The notes: generated by a model from the sequence alone, not told the origin. 20,349 bases of DNA from Muribaculum sp. (GCA_023663505.1 JAMPHH010000061.1:1-20349); one strand, 5' to 3'. Counted from the stretch's first letter, positions 7,047 to 17,200 are shown. Numbers and translations are program-made.

Positions 7047-8147
7047 TCATTTCTCAAAAGCGGCTATCTGTTTCAAATGATCAGGAATCGCAATATGCTG
7101 AGGGCAATTGCGCTCACACTGTCCGCATTTGATACAATCGGACGCCTTGCCCTTCTCGTAAACCACCCTGTTATGATACATTCCTGAGAAATTCCCCGTG
7201 GTTTTATAATTGTTATACACGCCAAACAAGCCGGGAATCGCAATATGCTTGGGACAAACCTCCGTACAATAGCCGCAAGAGGTACAGGGAATCTCCATGC
7301 TTTTCCGTATGATCTGCGTGACCTGCTCCAGAAGTTCCCTCTCCTCCGAGTCCAATGGCTTCACGTCCCGCATAAGCTCCACGTTTTCCTGTACCTGAGT
7401 CAGATTGCTCATTCCCGACAAAACCATCATGACGTGCTCTAATCCCGCCGCAAACCGCAGCGCATAGGAGACCGCCGAAGCCTGTGGGGCATGACCCTCC
7501 AACAGCTCCTGTGCTTCCTTGGGGAGGTTTGCCAGCACACCGCCCCGCATGGGCTCCATCACCACGATCGGCTTTCCATGGGAAACCGCCGTCTCATAGC
7601 ATCTTCGGGATTGAATCACCTCGTTCTCCCAGTCCAGATAATTAATCTGGAGCTGCACGAAATCCACCTCCGGGTGCTCCGTGAGAATCCGCTCCAACGT
7701 CTCGGCGTCATCATGAAAGGAAAAACCAAGCTTACGAATCTTCCCTTCTTCCTTCATCTGCCCCGCAAATTCAAAGCCCCCGAACTGTTTCGTTTTCGCA
7801 TAGCGATCTCTGCCCATATTGTGCATGAGATAATAATCGAAATACCCGACCCCCGTCTTTTGAAGCTGCTCCTCAAAATATTTAGGATACTCCTCGCCGC
7901 TTTTTACAAGGATCGTGGGCATCTTATCCGCAAAAAGGTACTCGCTTCTATCGTGTCTCTCAACCAACGCCTTACGCATGGCAACCTCAGACATTTGCCC
8001 GTGATAGGGATATGCCGTGTCAAAATAGGTGAACCCCGCCGCCAAGAAGGTATCCACCATCCTGTTTAATTCCTCCTGATCAATGGAGGTAACGTCCTCC
8101 GGATTCGTCAACGGAAGGCGCATCGCCCCAAAACCGAATTTTTTCAT
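7047..8147 (-). CDS. Aldo/keto reductase with C-terminal 2x[4Fe-4S] ferredoxin domain
   Basis: Probable oxidoreductase of the aldo/keto reductase superfamily fused to a bacterial ferredoxin-like domain, a common type in anaerobes; substrate unknown. Numbered from the ATG at 8147 (366 residues), the AKR catalytic tetrad is Asp43 and Tyr48 (YFDTAYPYHG), Lys75 (FADKMP) and His109 (YLMHNM). The C-terminal part has two clusters: C288-x2-C291-x2-C294-x3-C298-P and C338-x2-C341-x2-C344-x3-C348-P, typical of two 4Fe-4S centres. I start at 8147 because GGGGGA lies 8 bases upstream; a TTG at 8150 would add one residue. It follows the DUF6056 gene across a 76-base palindrome-rich spacer and precedes the D,D-carboxypeptidase by 15 bases. 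Confidence 0.92.
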   Translation of the reverse strand: MKKFGFGAMRLPLTNPEDVTSIDQEELNRMVDTFLAAGFTYFDTAYPYHGQMSEVAMRKALVERHDRSEYLFADKMPTILVKSGEEYPKYFEEQLQKTGVGYFDYYLMHNMGRDRYAKTKQFGGFEFAGQMKEEGKIRKLGFSFHDDAETLERILTEHPEVDFVQLQINYLDWENEVIQSRRCYETAVSHGKPIVVMEPMRGGVLANLPKEAQELLEGHAPQASAVSYALRFAAGLEHVMMVLSGMSNLTQVQENVELMRDVKPLDSEERELLEQVTQIIRKSMEIPCTSCGYCTEVCPKHIAIPGLFGVYNNYKTTGNFSGMYHNRVVYEKGKASDCIKCGQCERNCPQHIAIPDHLKQIAAFEK

Positions 8148-8168
8148 CAATCTAATCCCCCATTATTG

Positions 8169-8207
8169 CCGCAATCTGGAAATTTGGGCGCAAGCACAAA
8201 TTTGCGG
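8169..8207 (-). other. Interrupted inverted repeat before the aldo/keto reductase gene
   Basis: AAATTTG (8180-8186) pairs with CAAATTT (8197-8203) around a 10-base loop, and CCGC (8169-8172) pairs with GCGG (8204-8207) outside it, with a 7-base bulge. The outer arm shares bases 8206-8207 with the hairpin at 8206-8229, so the two folds compete. It could be an operator, an attenuator-like leader or a decayed repeat. Confidence 0.35.
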
Positions 8208-8229
8208 TTGAAAAATTTATTTTTCAACC
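8206..8229 (-). terminator. Perfect 10-bp hairpin at the end of the DUF6056 gene
   Basis: GGTTGAAAAA (8206-8215) and TTTTTCAACC (8220-8229) form a perfect stem with loop TTTA. The stop codon TGA of the membrane-protein gene (8224-8226) lies inside it. No T-run follows the stem on the minus strand, so it is not a standard terminator; it may block 3' exonucleases or weaken read-through into the reductase gene. Confidence 0.35.
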
Positions 8230-9807
8230 TGTCCTCCCATCTGATCGAGGCATGATATGAACATATTCCTTGTCATAATATTTCGCACAGGCACTATTCA
8301 CCCATGTATAACCTTCCTCGTCCTGCAGGTCTGTATACAAAATCGTCTCCGGATACACGGACAGGGGCGCAAATTCCACCTGCTTGACACTATCGTCGTG
8401 CAGCACCTCCAACCGTTCCTGCCATTCCAAGGCATACTGCTGTGCCCAGCCCTGCCGCCAGTCGCGGTAAGCCTTATAGCTCGATATTTCCTTCAAATCG
8501 AAACAATAAATCACACCCGTCAAAACAATACCGATTACAACACAGTATGGAATCAAATATTTACGTGCAAATGGAGCCATGACAGAAAAAAACTTTGTGC
8601 TAAAGGCAGACCATTTCTGTCTTCTTTTACAACTCCATCCCACCCAATAACACATATTGCCAACCAACCAGATATGATAGGAATAATATAGAATAGCCGC
8701 CATTCTTCCTCCGCCGGTAGTCCCATCTACATACATAGTAGGGGCGATCTGTGAAGCATAAAGGCCAAAGGTAAGTAATGTAAAAAATGCCGGCCATCTA
8801 AAATCAAATTTCATGTTCTTAACCGCCTGCCATGCAAAAGGCAAAATCAGCAAAAGCATCAATATTATTTTGATGTTTGTCCATGAATAAATATTTGTGG
8901 CGGAACGCACCAGTGACATCCACACCGCCCAGCCCACACCTCGCGTAGCACCTCCAAAATTTCTCGCTAACCGCACAGTATTGCCTGGCGCCAAAAGACA
9001 TACCAAAAAGCTGCCACCCTCAAGCAATAACAGATACCATGTCCTGCCCAAAATTTTTTTGAACAATTCTGTGTTGAAATGTATCTCTTTTTTGCCACCT
9101 TTTGAGCCATAAACGCAGACAGAAATGTAAAACAACACCATAAACAACAATATGGATAAACTGGTGGAATAATTGCCTCCTCCAATCATAATGGCTAATA
9201 TTCCCGATATAATAGCCATTACACCCAATTTCCATGTTGCCTTTTTGCTCAACGCAAGTTTGATAAAGAGCATCACAAACACTAACGACATAGCGAATAC
9301 AAACGTATAATTCACCCCACCGTTATACCAATAAAAGCTCTCGATAACACTTGGTGTATATAGGACTTGCATGATCAGCGTAAACAACACTATCGGCAAC
9401 CATATTCGTCCCCTTATTTGACCATCCTGACCAAAGATACCACCAAATAGGGCAATTTCTCCCAATATCAATCCCCCCAGCAATATCCATGTCACCACTC
9501 CGTAGCATTCTTCACCCCATATTCCGGGCTGTAATGCCCCTAAAAAGGGAATTGTAAATCTTCCCTCCCATGCACCGCGGTAATTTGCAACTGTTTCAAA
9601 TGCAGAAAACAGCACCTTAACAATGCCGCCACCCGCTTGAACACTGTCATATGTTCTTTTACTAAAGCTCCAATCATCCGCGGACGGGTAATTGTATTGT
9701 GCATTCATAAGCAACGGAGTTATAACCGCACAGAGAGCCAAAATACAACAACAGGAAATCAACAGACATCCGCCTTCTCCATTGCCCAATCTCTTTTTTT
9801 TATGCAT
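8224..9807 (-). CDS. Polytopic membrane protein, DUF6056-type (GT-C-like)
   Basis: Integral membrane protein of 527 residues with roughly ten or more hydrophobic helices (for example about 14-35, 102-122, 134-152, 166-186, 195-233, 256-273, 312-328, 337-356, 418-435) and a polar C-terminal tail from about 440. The first outer loop contains PSADDWSF (about 41-48), an acidic pair in the place used by GT-C glycosyltransferases. ESFYWYNGGVNYT (155-167) and LLAPGNTVRLAR (271-282) are motifs I associate with the DUF6056 family. A role in transferring lipid-linked sugars to surface polymers is inference. The ribosome binding site is modest (AAAGG, 12 bases upstream). It starts 39 bases after the alaS stop. 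Its DNA looks clearly more AT-rich than its neighbours, which may indicate transfer or relaxed selection. Confidence 0.75.
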   Translation of the reverse strand: MHKKKRLGNGEGGCLLISCCCILALCAVITPLLMNAQYNYPSADDWSFSKRTYDSVQAGGGIVKVLFSAFETVANYRGAWEGRFTIPFLGALQPGIWGEECYGVVTWILLGGLILGEIALFGGIFGQDGQIRGRIWLPIVLFTLIMQVLYTPSVIESFYWYNGGVNYTFVFAMSLVFVMLFIKLALSKKATWKLGVMAIISGILAIMIGGGNYSTSLSILLFMVLFYISVCVYGSKGGKKEIHFNTELFKKILGRTWYLLLLEGGSFLVCLLAPGNTVRLARNFGGATRGVGWAVWMSLVRSATNIYSWTNIKIILMLLLILPFAWQAVKNMKFDFRWPAFFTLLTFGLYASQIAPTMYVDGTTGGGRMAAILYYSYHIWLVGNMCYWVGWSCKRRQKWSAFSTKFFSVMAPFARKYLIPYCVVIGIVLTGVIYCFDLKEISSYKAYRDWRQGWAQQYALEWQERLEVLHDDSVKQVEFAPLSVYPETILYTDLQDEEGYTWVNSACAKYYDKEYVHIMPRSDGRTG

Positions 9808-9824
9808 CTATACACCCATCCTTT

Positions 9825-9836
9825 AAGTATATACTT
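9825..9836. other. 12-base perfect palindrome upstream of the DUF6056 gene
   Basis: AAGTATATACTT is self-complementary and sits in the 39-base gap between alaS and the membrane-protein gene, just before its ribosome binding site. It contains a minus-strand TATACT that could act as a -10 box, but the nearest -35 candidate (TTGTAG) is only 15 bases away. Possible operator or promoter core; weak evidence. Confidence 0.3.
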
Positions 9837-9846
9837 GTACCATCTC

Positions 9847-12498
9847 CTACAACTGCCCCTCCAGAACCTTTGCTGCCTCCTTGATCGCGTCGGGGATACC
9901 CGCGGGATTCTTGCCTCCCGCCTGCGCCATATTGGGACGTCCGCCGCCACCGCCGCCCACCAGAGCGGCAATGCCCTTGATCAGATTGCCTGCGTGAGCG
10001 CCTGCCTTCACTGCCCCGTCCGTCGCCATGGCAATCATATTTACCCTTGCGTCCTGATTGGAGAGAAGGACTACAACGCCCTCGCCGAGCTTCTCCTTCA
10101 ACTGGTCTCCCAGATCGCGCAGACCGTTCATATCCACGCCGTCCACGCCGACCGCGAGAAGCTTCATTCCCTTGACCTCCACAACCTGATCCATCACATC
10201 TCCCAGAGCTTCCTTTGCCGCCTTACTCTTCAGTGATTCGTTCTCAGAACTCAATGCCTTTATTTCAGCCATCACATGCTCACACTTCTCAACAATACCG
10301 TTCGGGGAGGTCTTAAGCGCCTTCGCCGCGGCCTCAAGTGTCTCCTCAAGCTTGGTATAATAGGCAAACACGCCATTGCCTGTCAACGCCTCGATACGTC
10401 TCACACCTGCCGCCACGCCGTTCTCGGAGAGAATCTTGAAAGCGGTGATAGAGGCGGTATTCGCCACATGGGTGCCGCCGCAGAACTCGATGGAGAAATC
10501 CCCCATGCGCACCACCCTGACAGTCTCGCCGTACTTCTCGCCAAAAAGCTGCATCGCTCCGGTCTTCTTGGCGTCCTCAAGACTCATGACGTCCGTCACC
10601 ACAGGGATCGACTCCGCAATTTTCTCATTCACGAGTCTTTCCACCTTGTCCAATTCTTCCTTGGTCATCGCCTGAAAATGGCTGAAATCAAATCTCAGTC
10701 TCTCCCCGTCCACATAGGAGCCGTTCTGCTCCACATGGCTGCCAAGCACCTCCCTGAGCGCCTTCTGCAGCAGGTGTGTCGCAGAGTGATTCTTACAGGT
10801 ATCCGACCGCAGCCCGGAATCGACGGTCAGGGTCACGGTGTCGCCCACCTTGAGCATACCGCTTGTCACAACGCCTATATGTCCAACCTTGCCGCCCGCA
10901 AGCTTCACGGTATCCTTCACCTCGAAGCTTCCGTCCGCGGCAGTGATCACTCCCTTGTCTCCGCACTGTCCTCCCATGGTCGCATAAAAGGGAGTCTCGT
11001 CCACGATAACCGTGCCGATCTGTCCGTCAGACAAGCCCTCTGTCAGCTCCTCCTCCGTGGTCAGCACCGTGATCTTGGAGTTGTGCTGTAATCTGTCATA
11101 CCCCACAAATTCAGACGTGATGGCAGGGTCGATCGCATCATATACCGTCGCGTCAGCCCCCATATAGTTGGTTGCCTTACGTCCCTCCTGCCCCTTTATG
11201 CGCTGCTGCTCCATACACTGCTTGAAGCCCTCGTGGTCAATGGTATAGCCCTTCTCATTTAAGATCTCCTCCGTCAGATCCAAGGGGAATCCATAGGTGT
11301 CATAAAGCTTAAAGGCATTCTCGCCGGAAAGCTCCTTCACGCCGTTCTTCACCAGCTCCGCCTCCATATCCGCCAGAATCCCAAGCCCCTGGTCGATGGT
11401 GCGGTCAAATTTATTCTCCTCCTGCGTGAGCACTGTCAGGATAAAATCCTTCTTCTCCTCCAATTCAGGATAACCGTCCTTACTCTCATTGATGACAGTC
11501 TGACTCAGATTCGCCAAGAACTTGTCCTTGATACCCAAAAGCCTTCCATGTCTAGCAGCTCGGCGAATCAGACGGCGCAGCACATATCCCCGCCCCTCGT
11601 TGGAGGGCATCACGCCGTCGCTGATCAGGAAGGTCGCGGAGCGGATATGATCTGTGATCAGTCTGATAGACACATCTTTCACCTCGTCCGCCTGATACGT
11701 CACGCCTGCGATCTCACAGATGCGGTCGCGTATCGCCTTCATGGTGTCGATGTCAAACACGGAATCCACGCCCTGCACCACCACAGCCAGACGCTCCAAG
11801 CCCATGCCCGTATCAATGTTTTTGTTTTGCAGCTCCTCGTAATTGCCCTTGCCGTCCCCCTCGAATTGGGTGAACACATTGTTCCAGACCTCCATGAAGC
11901 GGTCGCAGTCACAGCCCACCTTACAGTCAGGCTTGCCGCAGCCGTACTCCACGCCCCTGTCATAATAGATCTCGGAGCAGGGTCCGCAGGGTCCCGCGCC
12001 ATGTTCCCAGAAGTTGTCACAGTCTCCGTTCTCATCACGATAGAAACGGGTGATCTTCTCCCCGGGCACGCCGATCTCCTTCGTCCAGATCTCAAACGCC
12101 TCGTCGTCCTCCCCATAGATGGAAGGATACAACCGCTCCGGCTCCATGCCCACATATTCCGTCAGGAACTCCCAGCTCCACGCAAGAGCCTCATGCTTAA
12201 AATAATCCCCGAAAGAGAAATTTCCCAGCATCTCAAAAAAGGTCAGATGTCTCGCAGTCTTACCCACGTTCTCGATATCTCCCGTGCGCACGCATTTCTG
12301 GCATGTGGTCACGCGCTTTCTGGGAGGAATCTCCTGCCCCGTAAAATAGGGCTTCAGGGGCGCCATTCCCGCATTGATCAGCAGCAGGCTCTTATCATTG
12401 TGGGGCACCAGTGAAAAGCTTTTCATTTTCAGATGATCCTTGCCCTCAAAAAAGTCAAGATACAATCTCCTCAGTTCATTCACACCACGTTTCTGCAT
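9847..12498 (-). CDS. alaS: Alanyl-tRNA synthetase
   Basis: Class II enzyme that charges tRNA-Ala and edits mischarged Ser/Gly; cytoplasmic. It has 883 residues, full length. Catalytic domain: motif 2 RHLTFFEMLGNFSFGDYF (83-100) and motif 3 GMGLERLAV (231-239), with a cysteine-rich insert (GCGKPDCKVGCDCDR, about 186-200). Editing domain zinc ligands: His571 and His575 (NHSATH), Cys673 and His677 (CGGTH). The C-terminal C-Ala domain carries the glycine-rich segment GGGGGGRPNMAQAGGKNP (about 848-865). The ribosome binding site AGGAGGA lies 8 bases before the ATG, and the hscC stop codon is only 12 bases upstream, so translation is likely coupled to hscC. There is no room for the T-box leader that often precedes Firmicutes alaS. 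Confidence 0.98.
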   Translation of the reverse strand: MQKRGVNELRRLYLDFFEGKDHLKMKSFSLVPHNDKSLLLINAGMAPLKPYFTGQEIPPRKRVTTCQKCVRTGDIENVGKTARHLTFFEMLGNFSFGDYFKHEALAWSWEFLTEYVGMEPERLYPSIYGEDDEAFEIWTKEIGVPGEKITRFYRDENGDCDNFWEHGAGPCGPCSEIYYDRGVEYGCGKPDCKVGCDCDRFMEVWNNVFTQFEGDGKGNYEELQNKNIDTGMGLERLAVVVQGVDSVFDIDTMKAIRDRICEIAGVTYQADEVKDVSIRLITDHIRSATFLISDGVMPSNEGRGYVLRRLIRRAARHGRLLGIKDKFLANLSQTVINESKDGYPELEEKKDFILTVLTQEENKFDRTIDQGLGILADMEAELVKNGVKELSGENAFKLYDTYGFPLDLTEEILNEKGYTIDHEGFKQCMEQQRIKGQEGRKATNYMGADATVYDAIDPAITSEFVGYDRLQHNSKITVLTTEEELTEGLSDGQIGTVIVDETPFYATMGGQCGDKGVITAADGSFEVKDTVKLAGGKVGHIGVVTSGMLKVGDTVTLTVDSGLRSDTCKNHSATHLLQKALREVLGSHVEQNGSYVDGERLRFDFSHFQAMTKEELDKVERLVNEKIAESIPVVTDVMSLEDAKKTGAMQLFGEKYGETVRVVRMGDFSIEFCGGTHVANTASITAFKILSENGVAAGVRRIEALTGNGVFAYYTKLEETLEAAAKALKTSPNGIVEKCEHVMAEIKALSSENESLKSKAAKEALGDVMDQVVEVKGMKLLAVGVDGVDMNGLRDLGDQLKEKLGEGVVVLLSNQDARVNMIAMATDGAVKAGAHAGNLIKGIAALVGGGGGGRPNMAQAGGKNPAGIPDAIKEAAKVLEGQL

Positions 12499-12510
12499 CG
12501 TTTTATCCTC

Positions 12511-14196
12511 CTAGTCGTCCTCGTCTTCCAAAATCTCGTTCAGTTCTTCCCTCGCGTCCCGTATCTCGTCATGATCACCTCGTTTTAACGCCGCCTCGAA
12601 TGCAGTGATATAGCGGTCAAGCTTCTGTCTGCGGTCGCCTAACGATTCCTCGTACATGCGCTCCGCCCGAAGCAGCACCAGACGATTCTCCTCATAATCC
12701 CTAGGCTGGATCTTCAGATACGCAAGCTCCTCCATGCGCTTCTTGATCTCCTCCTCGGTCATCTGATTGTCCTGCCCCTTGATGATCATTTTCTTAGTGA
12801 TCCCTGTCGATACCACCTTTACCTCCACCTCTAACAGCGAATTAATGTCATAGGTGTATGTGACGTCCACAGCCTGAGTTCCCTTTAGTCCCTTGGGCAC
12901 CTCGATCTCCAATTCACCCAAGTACAGATTATTTCTTGCAAAACGGCTCTCCCCCTGCAGCACCCGCACGCGCACAGAGGTCTGATTATCCCTCACAGTG
13001 TACAGCCGCTCCGTATGACTGGCGGGAATCACCGTGTTGCGCTCAATAATCGGGCAGAAGCGCCCGTCCTCATATTTGTCCTCGTCATACTCCACCACCA
13101 CCTCGGTGCCCAATGTAAATGAACACACGTCCGTGAGAATGACCTCCTTGACCTCAGCCCTGCGCTCCTTCATCGCCGCCTGCACCGCGGCTCCCAATGC
13201 CACCGTCTCGTCCGGATTGAGCTTCGTGTCAGGGAACTTGCGGAACAGCCTTATCAGGAAATCTCGCACGATGGACAATCTGGTAGCTCCGCCGATCAAC
13301 AGCACCTCGTCGATATCGGAGAGCTTAAGCCCCGCGTCCGCCAAGCTCTTTTTCACAGGCTCCCTTATCTTCATGAGCAGCTCCTCACACGCCGTCTCAA
13401 ACTCCTTCGCCGTGATCACCGCTTCCTTCATTTCCTCCTTATAGAGAAAGCTCATGGTGACAGAGGGCTCGTCATTGATGGCGTATTTTGCTTTTTCTGC
13501 CGCCTTGTACAGACGTATCTGCTCCTTCTCGGACAGATTTGACACCGTGAGCTCTGTCTTTTGCAGGAAAAGCTTCGCCATCTCCTGAGTGAAATCCTCA
13601 CCCCCGAGATAATTGTCGCCTGCTACCGCCCGCACCTCCAAAATATTGTGATACAGCTCCAACACGGACACGTCAAACGTGCCCCCGCCCAAGTCAAACA
13701 CCAGAAATCTTGTGTCCTGTGTCTTGTCATACAAGCCGTAAGCCACCGCTGCCGCCGTGGGCTCGGAGATCATGCGCTCCACCTTCAACCCCGCCAGCTC
13801 GCCGGCGCGCTTGGTCGCCTTTCTGCGCTTGTCATCAAAATACGCCGGCACACTGATCACCGCCTCGGTCACTTCCTCCCCGAGAAAACTCTCCGCGTCC
13901 TCCTTCAGCGCGCGAAGCACCATACTGGAGAGCTCCTCCGGCTTGAACAAATGCCCGCTAAGATTGTAAGTGCGGTCGGTGCCCATACTGCGCTTAAAGG
14001 TCTGCGCCACGGACTCGGGGTAGAGACTCATACGCTCTCTCGCCGTCTCTCCCACGAACACATTCCCCTCCTCGTCCACACTCACCACGGAGGGAGTCAG
14101 ATTCTTTCCGAGCCTGTTGGGGATAATCCTTGGTCCTTCCCCCGTAAAATATGCCACCAGACTGTTGGTGGTACCCAAATCAATACCTACTATCAT
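12511..14196 (-). CDS. hscC: Hsp70 chaperone of the HscC subfamily
   Basis: Specialised Hsp70: ATP-driven binding and release of unfolded or client proteins, cytoplasmic. At 561 residues it is close to E. coli HscC (about 556) and shorter than DnaK (about 638), because the C-terminal helical lid is reduced. Visible signatures: phosphate-1 VGIDLGTTNSLVA (3-15), RLGKNLTPSVVS (28-39), VISVPAYFDDKRRKATKRAG (113-132), EPTAAAVAYG (145-154), phosphate-2 FLVFDLGGGTFDVS (164-177), adenosine motif LLIGGATR, and the linker/SBD junction VILTDVCSFTLGTEV, which differs from the DnaK linker VLLLDV. There is no grpE, dnaJ or hrcA beside it; instead it follows by 36 bases a large J-like TPR protein, the same pairing logic as E. 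coli hscC with djlB/djlC. It precedes alaS by 12 bases. Confidence 0.9.
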   Translation of the reverse strand: MIVGIDLGTTNSLVAYFTGEGPRIIPNRLGKNLTPSVVSVDEEGNVFVGETARERMSLYPESVAQTFKRSMGTDRTYNLSGHLFKPEELSSMVLRALKEDAESFLGEEVTEAVISVPAYFDDKRRKATKRAGELAGLKVERMISEPTAAAVAYGLYDKTQDTRFLVFDLGGGTFDVSVLELYHNILEVRAVAGDNYLGGEDFTQEMAKLFLQKTELTVSNLSEKEQIRLYKAAEKAKYAINDEPSVTMSFLYKEEMKEAVITAKEFETACEELLMKIREPVKKSLADAGLKLSDIDEVLLIGGATRLSIVRDFLIRLFRKFPDTKLNPDETVALGAAVQAAMKERRAEVKEVILTDVCSFTLGTEVVVEYDEDKYEDGRFCPIIERNTVIPASHTERLYTVRDNQTSVRVRVLQGESRFARNNLYLGELEIEVPKGLKGTQAVDVTYTYDINSLLEVEVKVVSTGITKKMIIKGQDNQMTEEEIKKRMEELAYLKIQPRDYEENRLVLLRAERMYEESLGDRRQKLDRYITAFEAALKRGDHDEIRDAREELNEILEDEDD

Positions 14197-14232
14197 CTGC
14201 TTTTCCTTCTATCCAATCACTAAATATTCCAA

Positions 14233-17200
14233 TTAAATATTTCTTTTTTGCCAAAACGCCTGTATCGCCCTCATATATTGGTCATCGGGGTGTATCTCGA
14301 GATTACGCGCGGCGCGCTCCTTAGCTTCATCGAGCTTCCCCTGTCTGATCAAAAGCAATATGCGAACCCCCTCAAGCTCCTGACACAATGGCATCTGACA
14401 GAAGCTGCACAGAGCACAATCCTTCTCGCTATCCAACAGCTCCTGAAGCTGCTCGTCCGAGAATCGGTAGTAGTTGGCAAGAAGCTGCGCCATCAGCTTC
14501 ATCTTGGGACGCTCATGGAACTCGTCCGCCGCCTTCAGGGAGGACTTATTCAGGTAAAGCTTAAGCTTCTCCGAATATTTTTTGCCCTTCTCCTCGTCTC
14601 CATAAAGGATTGCCGCAAATATCATATCCGCCAGCCCGTCGTCGGATTCTCCCTTGCTCACAGCCTCCCCGCACTTGACCTGCTGCTCAAGAGACTCAAG
14701 GGCGCGTTTACCGTCCCCCTCCATCAAAGCCTGCCAACCTGCGCAGCTATAATAGTCCACCGCGCTTTCATTTGACTTCTTCTCACGGGTGCTCTTAGGG
14801 ATAAGGAAATTCCATTTTGATTTCACGACCTGCAGCTCACCCTGCCATTTATCCAACAGCTTGAGCGCCCTGTCCGTCTCTCCAACCGTGTCGAACAGCT
14901 CCCAGAGACTTCGATAGTACCCATCATAAAAGGTGCCATCTTTCTTGCCATAATATGCATGGAGCTTTTGAATCGCCTCCTCGGTCTTGCCCAGACGCCC
15001 CAGACAGACAGCCATGCTTTTCTGATATGCCACCTCGTCGCTTCCAAGCTTTTCGCATTTGCGAAACCAATACAACGCCTCCTCGTTATCCCCTAGGAGC
15101 ATATAGAGCTTCGCCATCTGAAAATCCGACACGGCGTACCACTCTTTCCCCCCATAGAGCAGCGCCTTACGATTGCTGATCAACGCCTGCTCAAAATTCC
15201 CCTGAACCATATAGATGCGTCCCATGGCGTCATGGATATAAGGATTGGCGGGCTCGTCCAGAAGCGCCTTCTCATAGTCCTCAAGCGCCTTCTCAAGCTG
15301 CATACCGCTCCTGTAAAACGCCGCTCTCCTGCGCAGCATATAAGGTCCCGGATACCAGTAGAGATATTCCGTTATGATAGGAAGCCCCGTCTCAAAATAA
15401 GCCGTCTCTCCGTCATAGAGCTTGTTCTGGAAATTCTGCTGAAATTCGTCCAGACGCTCGTTCAACACCTCGACCTCCGGAGGCTTCTGCTTCATTTGGT
15501 AGCGATATGCCTCCAGATACGGGCTCTCAATCTTATTCTTCTCCGCCTCGGCGAGCAGCTCCTTCAGCGCCTCTGTCTCGCCAAGATCCAGATAAACCCT
15601 TCCCAAATGGTCATATGCCCGCACATAGTTCGGAAAGGTCTGAATACACAGACGGGCGTTCTGCACCACGCCCCCTGCTTCCCACTGCCTGCGATAGACC
15701 TCCATGGCTGTGGCGGCCGCGGCGTACACCTGATACTCCTCTATCATGCGGGAGGTGAGCTCCAAGCTTTTCTCGTACTCCTCCAGCTCCAAATAAATCT
15801 GTGCCTTCTCCAACCAGAAACCGATATCCCGCGGCGTGCCTGTCTCAACCGCCTCAATCTCCTTGATCGCCGCGTTAAAATGTTCCTTCTGGGTATATCC
15901 GATACTCTTGTGGCATTGCATACGAATCATATGCGCCTGCCGAATGCGGTCCTGATCCTTTTCCTTCTCCTCCTCTGTCTCGTCGGTCAGAAGCTTCTCC
16001 TCCAAGAGCTTCTCCCACCTTTGGGACATCTCAAGCGCCGCCGCGTAGTCTGCCATCTCCACCAAAAGCTTGGCAAGCAGCCCGTGGTATTCCGCCTTCC
16101 TCTCGGGGGTAATCAACTCCTCTATCTCCCTCGCCAGACGCAGCCCCTTGCTGTTCTTGCCGTCCTGAAGATAACACCAACAAAGCTCAAGTCCCGACTC
16201 CCAATCCTTTTCTGTCCTCCACTTAAGCTCCATATCGCGCTCAAGCTTGGAATTCACCTTCGTCAGAAGCTCCATGAACTCGTCATCTGCCCCTGCGGAC
16301 AGCACCGCCTCCGCACACTTTTTGGCGTCTATGTATTTACCGTTGTCATAATACCACTCCACAAGGCGGACATTCGCCATATAGTGCTTCTCGTTCTCCG
16401 CCTTAAGCCCCAGATATATCTCCGCCGACTCATCTCTTTTGCCGAGCTTCCACAGAGTTTCCGCCGTGTTGTAGCACACCATTGCGTCCTTGGGATATTT
16501 ATCCCGCAGAGCACGCATGAAGCTTGCAGCCTCCTCCTTCTTACCCTGCGCATAGAGCAACGACCCCCTGCACACCTCCATGGCAGGGTGATAGATATGG
16601 AGTCCCGCAGCCTCGTCCAAGAGCCTCTCCGCCTCGCTTAGATTCTCCTCCTGCAGCGCCTGCCAGCAATTGTCATAATAGTTGATAAAAAGGTCATACT
16701 CCGCGTCCTCGGCGCCCTCGAACAGATCAAATTCAATATCCTCCCCGCGCTCGCACCTATTCACCACAAAATTAATGAATTCCACGGGGAAGGATTCCCT
16801 AAGCCTTCCTGCGTCCCCCACAAGATTCATTTTCTCATTCAGAAGCTTCCAGATCTCCGTGGGCAGCCTGAAATGATCCATCAGATAACGCAAGAGCTTA
16901 AGTCTGCAATTCTCCTCCTCCTCCAACGCTTGGAATATCTCGTCATCGAACAGCTCCTGCCAAAGCTCCCCTTGCTGTCTGGTCTTGATATTGGCATAAA
17001 TCTCGCCCGCGCGCTCCACCCAAAGTCCTGAGGGCGTGGTATCCCGCTCCGCCGGTGTATCCTTATCGTCACCCCGCCTTGCATAGACGCATGCCTCCTC
17101 ATAAGCCGCGCGCAGACGCTTGAAGCCCTCGGGGTCGTCCTCCGGATTCGTCACTGCGAGCTTCTCCCTGTATGCGTTTTTTATCAATCCTTCGTCCTTC

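Noticed and set aside
15232..16641. 469-residue plus-strand ORF opposite the J-TPR gene
   Set aside because: It is a shadow of the leucine/alanine/glutamate-rich TPR coding strand: Leu/Arg/His-rich, with no family resemblance and no ribosome binding site consistent with its length.
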